A stretch of 64,000 bases of DNA from Gnetum montanum (taxonomy: Eukaryota; Streptophyta; Gnetopsida; Gnetales; Gnetaceae), in NCBI GenBank assembly GCA_015680685.1, contig MNCI01035854.1, forward strand, positions 359,200 through 423,199, given 5' to 3'. Below, in pieces: positions 43,993 to 56,379 of the stretch. How positions within the stretch are numbered: the stretch's first letter is position 1; each line of letters begins with the position of its first letter. Position numbers and translations under genes: made by a program. Below the pieces are notes generated by a model. That model worked only from the letters and a program-made list of their open reading frames with translations. It did not search any database and was not told the origin of the DNA.

Positions 43993-44419
43993 CGCCCACC
44001 ACTTAAGGAATTTTTTGCCATTTGCTTCAAATGTAAGGGGATTTTTTGCAATTTTTCAGAGCTCAAAACATTTTAGAGCCCATAACTTTCAAACTGTTTG
44101 TTCGATTCACTTCATTCTTCAATCCTGCAAATTCTGAACTTACACTTTACATCATGGGGGCCACAAACCTTAGGTTTTCTATAGAAAATTTTTCTAACTC
44201 CCCCATGGGTTTAATTAATAAAATAATATTAAATCATCAACCTATGAAAGTTAAACCCTTCCAACATACTCTGGTAACCTATTTAATTAGATAATAAAAA
44301 AATAATAGTAAAATAATCAAACCAACCATGATCATAACTTAGTTGCATGTAACTACCCCAAGAGATAAGATATTCCAAATGTTTCAAAGTTACACAATAA
44401 GTGCTAATTCTTGGTCATG
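43993..44419 (+). other. E2 leader region, splice sites decayed
   Basis: ACATCATGGGGGCC (about 44152-44165) corresponds to ACATCGTGGGGGCC just after the donor in E1. The GTATG donor and the CAG-ATG acceptor are not recognisable. AT-rich, noncoding. Confidence 0.45.
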
Positions 44420-47260
44420 TTGTGATTAGACCAAAATGCCCATAGGAAGGTGAACCATCCCAGCCAAGGAACAAATGACCTATACTTGGAAGAGAGCAGC
44501 AAGAACAAGCCCAAGAATAGGTAGTTGAAACTCATGCAATGGGACCTCTTTGGAAGGAGCCCAAAGTGGAATTATTCTGATAAATTTCCAAGGAAGTGAT
44601 CGTAATTAAACAATCCCATTAATTTGAGGTGCTAGGACTAGTGCTAAGACTTGATGTCACATTGACTCAAGTTTGCCTTGATCAGATCAAGCTTGATGAC
44701 ATCCAACATTCAATTCTCCAAGAATTGAACTTTGGACCATTCTTAGAACATGCTCCACTAGAAGTCAAGACATAGCTAAAGAACTCTCCCATGTGACTAA
44801 TCATCACTTCCACTGGAAAATGGTAAATGGGAGAGACATCTCTTCTAGAACAGTAGGCGGGTGGGAGCCACTATGAAGATCAAGGACATTTAGGTGTTCT
44901 ACTCAGTGGAGGCTATTGCACAAGCCCTTGGATTGCCTAATATTGGAACAAATTTGACAGAGATCTTCACACAAGCAACTTGGAGGCAAAAAAGGAGTGG
45001 ACCCAACAATGTTATGGAGTGAACCACAAGAAGTATGGTGCACTCACCCTAGTGGAACACCACATATGATTCAAGGTAGTAGCCTATCCCCCTAATTTGA
45101 TGGTGAGGCCTAATAAGGTTATTGCCTTTTCCACCCATGTATGGGTTGCTTTAAGTGGAAAACTCCTTGTGAACCTTCCAGAATTGATCTATCTGAAGAT
45201 AGAGAAGTGATTTAAGGAAAAGGAACATGGAAGGAAGGCCCTACCCTTTCCCTACCTCATTAAAAAACTATGCAAAAGGGCAAGAATAGTTTACTATGCC
45301 AACAATATAATCAAGCATGCTCCTTCTGCCTCTTAGACAAAAATGATGAAAGACAAGACTCCTACCACAATCAAGGAAGAGAAGCAACAACCACCACCTC
45401 CACCACCCACTCATGAAATAATGTTGGAGTCTCATGTTGCCCTTAAATGAATGCGAGAGACTCGAGAGAAACTCTTGTGTGAGTAGGAGCAGCAAACATG
45501 AATAAGTGGTGGCAATCCATTTGTGTATCGCCCAACAATGAGTCACCTCAATGGAGTGGCTCGAGGGAGGTGGACCAATTTTCTCAACCTAAAGAATGTA
45601 GTTACTTATGAGATCGAATCCTAACACTAGAGAGGCAACGGTCTCTCTCTCATAATAGTAGCAATTCCTAGAAATCTCTAGCAATGTCGCTACTTTCTTA
45701 GTATGTCTAGAGGAGGGTGAGGGGGCAACTGTCTTGGTGATGCAACATTATGGACAGGAGACAATAGCAGAGGTGGTGACTAATAGAATTGTTGAGACAT
45801 TGAACACACATGCGATGTCTATACCATATGTTTCTACACTCAGAAATGTGCAGATGTCTATAGGAATAGTAAGAGGTAAATTAAGTGTAATCCAACATGA
45901 GGAGTTACTGGACTGATTGGTGGGAACTGGGCAATCAATTCTAGATGTCTTTAACCTTCTGGATACAATCACTTCAAGTTAGTTGGAGCTATTGGAAGCA
46001 AGGGGCAAATGCATTATCATGAAAGGGTAACTCAAAATAGCCTGTGCTCAAAACCAATGCCTAGGTGCGGAGGTTGCTAAATTAAGAGCTTGCCTTACTA
46101 ATCTTTCATTCTTCAACCCTGCACTGACCTATGATGAAACTTTTCAGCAACTTTAGGATAAGCTCAAGAAGGCTAATGATGTCAAGAAGACAGTGATCTT
46201 TAATCAGTCCTTGGCCAATGTCACCATGCGTAATATCCAAAAGGCCTTGGATCAGACTCACCAGGAGAATGTCACACCGTAGAAATTCACTGCCTATAGA
46301 ATGTTAATGTGTAGAAGTAGAAAATGCAAGATTTCATCCATCAATGGCAGGAATAACTAGCCAGAGTGAGCACTGAACTAAGAAGATTGACAACCAAAAA
46401 TAGAAATCTCTCCATGGAGGAAGTCCGAGCTCTTTGCCAGAAATCTGCAATAGAGATAGCCACATGGAAAAATGAGGCTCTCAAGTTTGAGAGTAAAAAA
46501 TCACTACAAAGATCAAGTTGGTCTACAAAAAGAAATCAATGAAAAACATATTTAGATGGTGAAGGAAAAAGTCAATATGACCTTCCAATAGCTCAAGGAA
46601 GAAGGTGATGTCTAACAGCCTATCTTTGATGGGCTTAATGACTACAAGAAGTTGGAGATCCACATGAAGGAGTTGTAGATCGAGGAGATGACAGAGTATA
46701 CGGAGCTTGCCAATATTTATTATGCAAATTTGATGATGGTGCTTATTGGATGGCCACAATTTGAATTAGAAAAATAGGTGGCTAGTTCGTACTTGTTATA
46801 TGAAATTGAGTTTAAGCATCATAAAAACACCAAGCAAAAGCTTAAGGTGGAAAATGCAAAACTTAATGTTCTGAGGTAGCACTTCAAAAATCAATGGTCT
46901 ACATATGAGAACCTAGTTAGTAGAATGAGTGACTACTATGAGCTATAGAATGCAGTAAAGGTGTTGAAAGTTGAACGCAAACTTTTCACTGCTTGGTTCA
47001 TTAATGCGAAGGAGTTGTTTCTAGTAATGTCTTATCCTTGGGATGTTCCCACACTAGTTCACATTTGCGATGCAACATGGACTGTGAACATTCCCAAGAG
47101 TAAGGAGGAGAAGATGAAGGCACTATTGGATGCCTTCCGTCTTCCACCAAAAGTTGTAACTACCACAAGACAACCACAACTGCCTCAACCATCACATGCA
47201 CCTAAAGCAAAAGAAGGTCCCTTGGAGCCTTAGGAACCTCCATCACCTAGGACTGTTTGA
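44420..47260 (+). pseudogene. E2 aORF
   Basis: Start region not preserved; the left boundary is approximate. VTLTQVCLDQIKLDDIQHSI and LQELNFGPFLEHAPLEV match E1 and E6. PFPYLIKKLCK occurs near 45250. The coiled-coil half follows (about 46000-46960). The C-terminus is open: FTAWFINAKELFLVMSYPWD, ATWTVNIPKSKEEKMKALLD, then stops and a final TGA at 47260. Many stops and frameshifts. Confidence 0.7.
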
Positions 47261-47515
47261 ACTTATTCCTTGTCTTTGCGTCATCAAAAGAATCGTGTTT
47301 GCCATTTTTATCTTGGTGTTTAATTTTGTTGTCATGAACATCAAAATTTTGTAATAATTGTAATTTCGTACACTCGGGCACTTAGTGCTTATTTGTGTTT
47401 ATGTTTGTGAGTGTTAGTAGTTAGTTGATAATCCCATACCTTTCCAAAATTTTGTAAGAAACTTGTTCCTCCATTTGTTCACTCGAGGACAAGTTTTCAT
47501 TCAGTTGTGGGGGTA
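47261..47515 (+). other. E2 3' tail and polypurine tract
   Basis: Ends ACAAGTTTTCATTCAGTTGT then GGGGGTA before the LTR. Confidence 0.8.
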
Positions 47516-48279
47516 TGATGAGTTGCATTTTCTTAGGCCTCATCGATGCAACCGTGTTGATATGGGATTTGATGCGTTGATGTGGCCTTGTTGATGTAGT
47601 GCCTATTTTTGCCTATAGATACATGCTCACCTATCGTGTTTATGAAATCTTTTGGTCATAGTTGTAGCAGAGCTCTTGAAGTTTTCTTGCTTGAAAGTTA
47701 GAATATTTGTCTAAGTGCCCATCGTAGAAGTCAAAGAGTGCACAGATCTTTATTTGAGCACTGTTGTACTTGAGCACGGCAGTGTGCATGGCAATAAAGA
47801 CAATTTTTCTGATAAACCTTGTAACACTTCAAAATACATTAATTGTTTACTTATGCATTTAATGTTTTATGCAATTTCCTTTAATGCTTTAAGTAATTAA
47901 GTAATTAATTAAGCTAAATTAAATAGTGATTAATTAAGCACATAAGTATAACCACTTTGAACATACGCTTAGCGCTTGGTAATCCCAGTAACACTTAATG
48001 TTTGGTAATCCAGTAGCGTTAAATGTGTTTAGGATGTGTACGACAAGTGGAAACGGATGCTTATGTTAGAATTAGTTAGGTGTAGCTAATTAGATTAAGT
48101 TAGCAATTTAATTATTTTATTTTATACATTATTCTTTACCCTTAGGCGGCTTAGAACATAAAACATAAAAATGATAAAAGTCATATGCCTCAGTTGCATT
48201 TGACCATACCTTCGCATTTCACAAGTGTAATTGGGAAGATAATGATTAAAACAATTAATTTCACTTCCTAGAGACCAGC
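47516..48279 (+). repeat. E2 3' LTR, truncated by E5
   Basis: Begins TGATGAGTTGC, matches 23669-24415 of the 5' LTR, and stops at GAGACCAGC where E5 enters. The remainder is beyond E5, outside the window. Confidence 0.85.
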
Positions 48280-49022
48280 TGATTAGCAATGAGGTACCCC
48301 TACACCCAACCATATGAATCACAAGCATTCATGCATGATTCGGTCAAATTCCGCAAATGAGACTAGTTGTGATATCTAGATTGTTATGCCTTAATCGCAA
48401 TTTGTTGTCTTCTCACTTGGACTAGTGGTAGCTTTGTCATGTATAGTTTAGTCCAAAGTGAGACATATGATTTTTATTATTTTATATTTTATTGTTCTAT
48501 GATTAACAATAGGTTGAAACTCAATTTATAATCAATTCAACTAATCTAACTGCTAAGTAATATCCAATCCCACTTCTCGTGCACATCCTGAACACATATA
48601 ACATTGTTGGGTTGCCAAATGTTAAGCATTGCTAGGATTACCAAGAGTCATACATATGCTTGAAGCGATCGTACTTATGTGCTTAATTAATTAACATGCA
48701 TGAAAATGTAAATATTAACTAAGTACATGACAAGTAAATTGCATGGAAAGTAAATCTAATTTAAGTTAAAGTGCTGCAATGAATAAGAATCAATCTCAAT
48801 CTTATTGCCGCTCATGGAATATGTCTAGGTACATTGCCAGTCGAATAAGACTCCATACAACTGACTTAGATGCACTCTATGGGCACTCATTGACTCTTCT
48901 ATAAGATTACAGAATAAAATTGCAAGAGTTCAGCTACTCTATTGACAAAACTATGAAAAACTAATGCAAAACTATGAAACTGACTTAAATCGTGAGCCTA
49001 GGTGCTCTATTTATAGGCCGAT
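48280..49022 (-). repeat. E5 3' LTR, first part (R-U5 and TATA)
   Basis: Plus strand begins TGATTAGCAATGAGGTACCC. The TATA box (minus CTATAAATAG) is at 49009-49015, seven bases from the E6 insertion point. Confidence 0.85.
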
Positions 49023-49922
49023 TGATGAGCGGCTAGGTACCCCTACGCCCAACCATACGAATTACGGGCATTCACATGCAACTCAGTCGAATTTTGTAGA
49101 CTGTAAGCACTTAACATACACCAAACTCTAACTAGCGAAACCTTGGGTTAGAACGGTCACTGTCTTCCTAATCTCACTTGTGGTGTCCTCTTTACGATGG
49201 TTCAGTGAGATTAAGGCTAATGATTTTTATATCTTTTTGCATATCTTTTGGCGGCTAATTTAAGGTATGAAAGTAAGGAATAAATTATTTTCTACTCTAT
49301 AATTACCCTAGCTTGTACTTTAACTATTCCTAGCATAAGTATTCAATCCCATCTTCCGAGCACATTCTGAGCATCTCCTAACACTTCTGGGTTACCAGAC
49401 GTTAAGCGTCACTAGGTTTACCAAGTGTTTGATTTACGTTCAAGATGGTCGTACTTATGGCCTTTACGAACTACAAGTAAATGATAGTGATTGAGTTAAC
49501 AATAATAGAAACTTAAGTAATTAACATGTAACTAACAAAGCATAAACATCTTAAACTACTGAATGCATAAAATAGCTAAGTCCAAATGCTGCAAGGAATG
49601 CTTGAATAGTTCATCTTTATTGCTGTCACGCCAATGGGCTCAGATACATCAACACTCAAATAAAGAGCCGATCACTTTTCTTACACCTGCTGCGAGCACT
49701 TGCAAAATATTCTATCTCCTGTGGGAACAAACTGCAAGAGCTTCGCTACAACTGAATAAAAGATGCCTAAATGAGGCGGAAGGCCCTCTTATTTATAGGC
49801 CGAGATAGGCGGCTGTGTAAATGGGACCACGTTGACGCAGGGAAGCTACGTCGATGGGCTAGCGTTGACGTAGCTGCGTATACGCGGCCCAGTCAATGCA
49901 TTGACTTAATGACACTTCATCA
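49023..49922 (-). repeat. E6 3' LTR (900 bp)
   Basis: Plus ends TGATGAGCGGC...TTCATCA. TATA (minus TATAAAT) at 49791-49797. The U3 to its right has GTTGACG, GTCGATG, GTTGACG and GTATACG. Confidence 0.95.
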
Positions 49923-50171
49923 TACCCCCAAGACTAAGAAAAAACTCATCCTCGAGTTACTTTACAATTAGGAAGGTATGGATTCTTATTTACAACACAC
50001 ATAACTTAAATACATACATGACACACATATGACACAATGTGAATTTAACCAAGTGCCTGAGTTACAGAGGGGGACAAGTTACAAAAATAGCAGTGTTCAG
50101 AGACAATTAAACACTTCACCGATCCTGGAGCCTCTACTATGTAGGAAGATGCACAAAATTACTGGAGGGGA
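49923..50171 (-). other. E6 polypurine tract and 3' tail
   Basis: Minus strand CTTAGTCTTGGGGGTA abuts the LTR. The remainder is noncoding up to the aORF stop. Confidence 0.75.
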
Positions 50172-53005
50172 TCACACCATCCCTAGGGGTAGTGGTTCTG
50201 ATGGACTTTCTCTAGCCTCTGGCCCATGCATTGGCAGCAGCATGAATGTCAGTTGCCCTGCAGTAGCTGCCACCTCTGGAGGTAGCCAGAAAGCCTCCAA
50301 GAGAGCCCTCATCTTTTCTTCTTTGCTTTTGGGGTCATTCACGGTCCAGGCAGCTTTACCAATGTGTGCTAGAACTGGAACTTCCCAAGGGCATGGTAAC
50401 CTCGGAATGAGTTCATTCAGGTAGACAAACGAGGTTGCGAACTGCTTGCGTTCGATGTCGAACGCTCGGATTGATGCTTGCACTTGTAGTCATTCATTCT
50501 TCGGGCCAGGTCCTCCACAACTGTATGTTGTCCTTCAAAGCTTGTGCGGAAGACCTCGAGTTCCACTTTTGTCGTTACCAGCTTATGCTTTTTTGCCTTA
50601 TGTGCTTGGAACTCTCCCTCTTATAAGGAATACGAGGCAGCCACTTGTTTCTCCAATTCTAATTGCGGTCTCCCGACTGTGAGCATAGCCAGGTTTGCAT
50701 ATCAGAGGTTGGCCAACTCCATGTATTCTATCATCTCTTCAATCTGCAGCTCCTTCAGGTGGATTTCAGCTTTATTGTAGTCATTCAACCCATCGAAGAT
50801 AGGTTGCCATGCATCGCCTCTCTCTTGGAGCTGCTGGAGTGCTTGGTTCATCTTGGTCTTTGCGACTTGAATATGCTTTTCGTTCACTTCCTTCTACAAT
50901 CCCACTTGGTCCCTGTAATGATTTTTGACTTTTTTGAATTTCAAGGCCTCATTCTTCCAAGCGGCAATTGAAATTGCAGACTTTTGTTGTAATGCCCAAA
51001 CCTCCTCCATTGACAGATTACGATTTTCAGTAGCCAACCTTCTTATGTCAATGTTCGCCCTAGCTAGCTCTTCCTACTGTTGGTGGATGAATGTCTTCGT
51101 GTGTTCATTTTCTACACCAACGTTGCGCAGGTGATGAACCTCCATGATCAGCCACACGTTCTCCTGGCAAACCTCCACCAAGTCCTTCTCTAAGTGATAC
51201 GGACTTGTCAAGGATTACTGTCTCCCGCACATCCTCAACGACTTGAAGTCTAAGTTGAAGCTGTTGAAAAGCTTCATCCCTAGTGATGTCATGTTCGAGG
51301 ATGGCTAGATCGACAAGTTGGGCTCGTAATTGGGCTACTTCCATTGCCAAGTGCTGATAAGCGTCTTGAGTAGCTTCAAGTTGCCTTTCCAAAAAAAGGC
51401 TCTTGCCCCTTGCCGAGAGCAGCTCTGACTAGGTTGCTGTAATGTTGTCTAGAAGGTCGAAGACATTCGGAAGCAGTTGCTCGGTCCCCACTAGTTGGTC
51501 CAACAACTCTTCATGTTGGGTTGCATCAATCTAGCTACGTGAAGTTCCAGTAGACACCTGTACATCTTGTAGTCCATGAATGTTTGGTACAGGTGCTGCT
51601 GGTGCATTGAGAGCTATAGCAATTGTGTCAGCAACCACTTCGGCTGCAACTTCCTGTCCCTGTTGCTACATCACCAAGACCGTCGCCCCTTCACCATCTT
51701 CCAAGCGTACTGAGAAGGTAGCAGCATTCCCTAAAATTTTAGGGAACAACTGTTCAGTTGACACTGTTACCTCTTGGATGCTTGGATCTGTTCTGGTTGG
51801 AGCTTGTGCTCGGGTGGCGGAGAATACTGGCCCTGACCTTTCAAGCAAGCTAACTGATTAAGCCACTTGCTCCAGGTGGCTCATGGTAGGGCAATAGACC
51901 GAAGGGTCTTCTCCTCCACCAGTCCTGCCGGATTGCTCATGTTAGCTCGAGAGCATTTCTCTGATCTTGCGGATGTATTCTGCCGTGGTTTGCGAGCCCG
52001 GTTGCATTGTTTGTGCAGGTGGTGGAGGTGGTTGCTATTCCTCCTATGTCTATGTGATGGCAGGAGTTTTGTCTTTCATCATCTCTTGCCACAAGGCAAT
52101 TGGGGCGTGTCAGATTACATTGTTGGAATACTGTGCTATCCTTGCCCGTTTGCATAGCTTTCGGATTAGGCAGAGAAAGGGGAGAGCTCATCTTCCATGT
52201 TCGTTCTCAGCAAACCTCTTTTCAATCTCCAAAAACAACAGCTATGGAAGACTCATGGGAAATTTCTCACTCAAGGTGACACACGCACGAGCGGAGAAGG
52301 CTGTGATTTTACTAGGTCTTATCGTTGGGTTTAGGTGGTAAGACGCAATCTTTGAGTACACTCTCTCCACTATGGTTAAGGTGCCGAATTCCTTGCACTC
52401 TACCCTGTAGCACCGTTTGGTCCATTGTGCCTTTACCTTTGGATTGGCCTGCATTGGAATTTCAACCACATCTGCCCCAGTTTCAGGTAACCCTAGAGCC
52501 TATGTTATCGCTTCTGAAGAGTAAGAGACATAAATGTCTTTGATTCTTACTCTATACCTTGGTTTCCAGTTTGTCCAGAAGAGATAAGTTTCTCCTAAGT
52601 ACGATTCACCACTGGTTGTGATGATTGGCCACATCGGAGAGTTCTGCAGTTGGAGCCTCACGTCTTCTGGTGCATTCTCTAGGAATGGTCCAAAATTTAG
52701 CTCTTGAAGGACCATTCGCTGCATCTCGCGCGGCGTGATAGCGTCAAGCTAGGCTTGGGTCAAAGTGACCTCAAGTCATGGTGCTATTCAAGGAGTCTCA
52801 TCCCTGAGTGATTGCTCGTCGGGAATCTCCTCTTCGGGAATATGATGAACAGATTTCATGTCAAGTTTTTCGCGAAAGGGCCCTGTTGCATGAGAGCCCT
52901 CCACGTGCTCTGGGGGTTGCACACCTTGTCCCCTTCCTGTGTGTGGGCGCTTGCCCTTGGTTGTGATGGTCCTTCATCCCTTGGGTGCCTCAGTTTGGGT
53001 GCCAT
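50172..53005 (-). pseudogene. E6 aORF
   Basis: ATG at 53005 (MAPKLRHPRDEGPSQPRA), TGA at 50172, about 944 codons. The domain at 52724-52242 has LQELNFGPFLENAPEDV, SPMWPIITTSGESYLGETY, VRIKDIYVSYSSEAI and ASYHLNPTIRPSKITAF. A middle linker has AQAPTRTDPSIQEVTVS. The coiled-coil region is about 51390-50500 (MNEKHIQVAKTKMNQALQQL is one clear stretch). The C-terminus is AAWTVNDPKSKEEKMRALLE then ESPSEPLPLGMV. A handful of stops; otherwise collinear with E1, E2 and E3. No membrane segment or signal peptide. Same neighbours as in E1: internal promoter and leader intron upstream, PPT downstream. Confidence 0.75.
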
Positions 53006-53220
53006 CTGCAATCAAACATAACCACCCGTTAGACCGTACATATGTAGCTTAAGAGGGTCCATATACACTTCCTCAGTTTGATCAAGTTATGTTTTTGGCA
53101 CAGGCACATTGTTAAGTCTTCTGGAGTGTTAATTTATGTGTTAGGGCCAAAGTTTCCGTAATTAACCAGCTAATTAATTAATTACACATAGGCACATCCC
53201 CCCCACGACTGAGAGCATAC
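53006..53220 (-). other. Leader intron of the E6 aORF (215 bp)
   Basis: Donor CGGAG|GTATGCTC at 53221/53220. Acceptor TTATGTTTGATTGCAG|ATG abuts the aORF start, and a GTCTAACG branch-like motif lies about 25 nt upstream. Right after the donor is CAGTCGTGGGGGGG, another PPT-like core. Confidence 0.65.
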
Positions 53221-53364
53221 CTCCGATTGCTGAAAAGGGGAAGGATTCGGTTGATGTGGACTCGCGGTGGAATGTAGGTGCGTTGGGAAAGGTTAGGCAG
53301 AAAAAATGGCAAAAACTAGCCCAATTTGGACTCCAAATGATGAAAAATGGTAAAGTGTGGCGGG

Positions 53365-53445
53365 ATATATATAGGGGTTAGGCGCTATGTCGACGGGGCT
53401 TTGTTGACGCAGGGGTGTTACCCGTTGACCAGCATTAACCAACCC
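53365..53445 (-). promoter_or_regulatory. Putative internal promoter of the E6 aORF
   Basis: Minus strand: GGTCAACGGG, GCGTCAACAAAG and CCGTCGACATAG, then TATATATAT (53373-53365). The ATG is 360 bp downstream, beyond the intron. Confidence 0.6.
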
Positions 53446-54985
53446 TGAAAAAGCCCAAAATGATGAATTTGAAACCCCAAATTGGGGTGGTTGAAGCGTG
53501 TGAGAGGCCTGAACAAGGCTGAGGACAGAAGGAAGAGAATTGGGCATGAAAAGGAGACAAAATTGGAGAACGTGACACAAAAAGAACTCCACAGGAAAAT
53601 AAATCGAACAATGGGTTTCGAAAACTAGTCAACCACGAAATCCAAAGGATGGGAGACTTAACAAGTGGGACTAAGGAGATGCAGGTGGGTCCTCCCCATA
53701 GCAGGCCATAGCCTTAGTAGCCCCTGCATAGCCCTCAACACCAGGGTCCGTGGCCCCCGGGGCCAAGAAATGGTGGTCGCCAGGTAAGACTCCTACCCAA
53801 GAGATCCCGCCAAGGCATGGGAAACCCATAGATATCACAACACACCTTCACGACATAAGATAGGTAGTGAGGTGAGGGATGGAGAGAACTGGGTGAAGAG
53901 AGAGAGACAAGAGAATGGTAGTCCGATCGTCGGTCACATGAAACCCCATGTGTAGATGTGGTTAAGTGACCCGGTAGAACCATTCCTGAGGCTAGACCCA
54001 AAACCATCCGCATTCAGTGACATCTCAGTAATAGACGAAGTCCTAGCTAGCCCCCAAGGAAGTAAGAATGACCCCACAAAGAACTAGCACTCCAACAAAT
54101 GTGAGAGGAAGGAAGTGGAACGGGACGAATTTAGAGGGGACCAAGGAAGTCCCATAACTAGTACGATGGCCTGTTAGAGGCGGTCTAAGGGGTGTGCTTT
54201 GAATTCCCACACCGTGATTTATTTATTTTTCTTTTTCGAGGGAAGGGAACCACACCATGCAAAGACCCATGCATGTTTGCATGCATCTGACCAAGGGGTG
54301 TGCTTTAAATCCTCATGTTGTTTATTTTTTTTTTGAATTTTTTGACGAGGACCACACCATGCAAGGTCAAACTGCCCAGAAGCTTCCATGGAGAGAAGGA
54401 CGTGGAGTGGGAGGAAATCCGTAAGGACATACCAACAACCTCAGAGGGTAGAACAAAGCAAAAAATATTGCAGTCCCCTTGAAGTCACACCTGATTCAAA
54501 CCATTGGGTCATCCCCAAGGCTAGGAACTACACCAATCACACATTAATTATAAGGTTCTAAAGTGAAGGGGTTACATGTTCTCAACGGAAGGAAAACCAT
54601 GGAGTGGGTGAATGGGTGGATGACATGAACTCACTATAGATTTTATGAGCAAAAAGTAGACGTAAAGTCTAAAAAGGACCATGCGAGGGTAGAAACTAGA
54701 CAACTAGGTGGACGAGTGCACATTACCCATCGCAATGAAAAACATCCATGCCAGACATCTGAAGACAACAAGACGACAGATTAGCAATTACGCAAAAAAT
54801 GAAAAATAAAAAATAAAAAATAAAACATCCACAAAGAAATGAAAAATAGGTAAAAAAAATGTACAAAGAATTTGCAAACATATAAACGATGGTGAAAAAC
54901 AAGAAAGTGTAAAACAAAAAATGACAAAACGGCGAGGGGTGTAGTGGAATAGATCAGCAGGGATGACGGTCTCTCCCACGACTGG
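53446..54985 (-). other. E6 noncoding spacer: G-rich block, duplicated hairpin, internal PPT-like tract
   Basis: The G-rich block is at 53685-53706. Two hairpin copies lie at 54190-54265 and 54294-54366 (arms TTCCC/GGGAA and TCCTC/GAGGA). CAGTCGTGGGAGAGA (minus) at 54969-54983 is the post-INT tract. No real ORF. Confidence 0.7.
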
Positions 54986-56379
54986 GTGGAAAGGAGGAGA
55001 CATAAAAAATCGAGCGTGGCTGATCAGGCGATGATGAGGCGATTGCACTGGTTGAGTGAAGTTCGCGAAAAGGTTTCAGTTGTTGGCGGTTGACTAACTG
55101 TGTTCTAGTGGGATCCTCAGGTTTGCAGATAAGCAAGGTCCCGGATGGGAAGGTTTCGGAGACAATGTTAGGTCCCTCCCAAAATTTTTGAAACTTGGTC
55201 AGTTGGGATACATGTGAGGGGTTCCAATATAGTACTTTGTCTCCACATCTAAACGTGACCTTCTGAATCCTAAGATCGTGTCATTTTTTGTTGTAGGCCT
55301 TATGGATCTCATTGGAGGATAGGGCCACTAATTGGTTCTCATCTAGCACACTTAAATTGATCAGTCATTCATGTTGTGCTAGCAGTAGCTCAAGGCCTAA
55401 GTCACTGACAGTGGATAGTGTGCAGAGTTCAGCCTAAATTGGAAGTGTCGGAAAATTTCCGTACACTAACTCATAGGGAGAGTACCCTATTGGAAGTTTT
55501 CAAGTGGAGCGATAGGCCTATAGGGCATCGTTAAGCTTAGTGCTCCAATCCCTCCTGTATTTGCTAATGGTTCAGGTAAGGATCTTGGTGATCTTCCTAT
55601 CGATGACTTCAGCCTGCCCGTTGGCTTGGGGATTATAGGGAGTTGTGAATTTATGCGTTACCCCTAAGCGTTGCATGAGTTTCTGAAAAGTGACACCCAT
55701 AAAATGAGTTCCATTATCAGAAATGAATGCATGTGGCACTCTAAACCTGTTAATGATTTGTTGTTGGACAAATCATGCAGCGATGTTGGAAGAACAGTCG
55801 ACGATAGCTGCTACTTTTACCCACTTTGTACAGTAGTCCACAGCTACGATGATGTATGTCTTTCTATTTGATAGGCGTGTGATGGGTCCCATGAAGTCGA
55901 TACCCCAAATGTCGAAGGGCTCTAGTGGTTGGATCCATTTTTGAGGTCCCTCCAACCGTGTCGTTATCCCATTGTCCCTCTAGCATCGTACGCAGGAGCG
56001 GGCAAACCATTGGGTGTCCCTGAAAATGGTGGGCCAGTAATACCTTACAAGCAGGATCTTAATGGCAATGCGATGTCTAGCATAGTGGCCCCCACAAGGG
56101 CCCTCATAAGCATCCTGGAGGATGCGCAACGTATCACCATTAGGGACACACCATCGAACCAAGCCATCTGCGCACACCTTGTAAAAGTGGCCATTGATTT
56201 CCATGAAACGCTTGGCCTTATGGAGAAACTGTTGTTTCTGCCGATGGTTCCACTCCTTTGGAAACTCTTGAGTGGTGAGGTAGGTGAGGATGTGGTTGAA
56301 CCAAGGGGATTCCTTGGGTACTTGTGGATTAATTGCACCTGTGAAGAGGAGTTCATCTAGAAATTGGTTGGATAAGGGC
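54986..56379 (-). pseudogene. E6 integrase
   Basis: Zinc-binding part GGHYARHRIAIKILLVRYYW and RSCVRC near 56080-55980. The core has GIDFMGP (first Asp), FISDNGTHF (second Asp) and NGQAEVIDRKITKIL (Glu), so D-D-E is intact. The C-terminus has FRCGDKVLYWNPSHVSQ, WEGPNIVSETFPSGTLLICK and PEDPTRTQLVNRQQLKPF, uninterrupted across the place where E1 has a stop. About seven in-frame stops elsewhere. Confidence 0.88.

Larger units (their letters stand above)
23631..48279 (+). mobile_element. E2: decayed Athila-like gypsy element split by E3, E4 and E5
   Basis: 5' LTR about 23631-24490, PBS 24491, gag from 24651, PR/RT/RH 35760-37825, INT to about 42270, aORF to 47260, 3' LTR from 47516 (interrupted by E5 at 48280). 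After subtracting E3 and E4 about 12.9 kb remains, close to E1 and E6. Stops every few dozen codons make it the most degenerate of the set. Its far end and right TSD lie outside the window. Confidence 0.9.
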
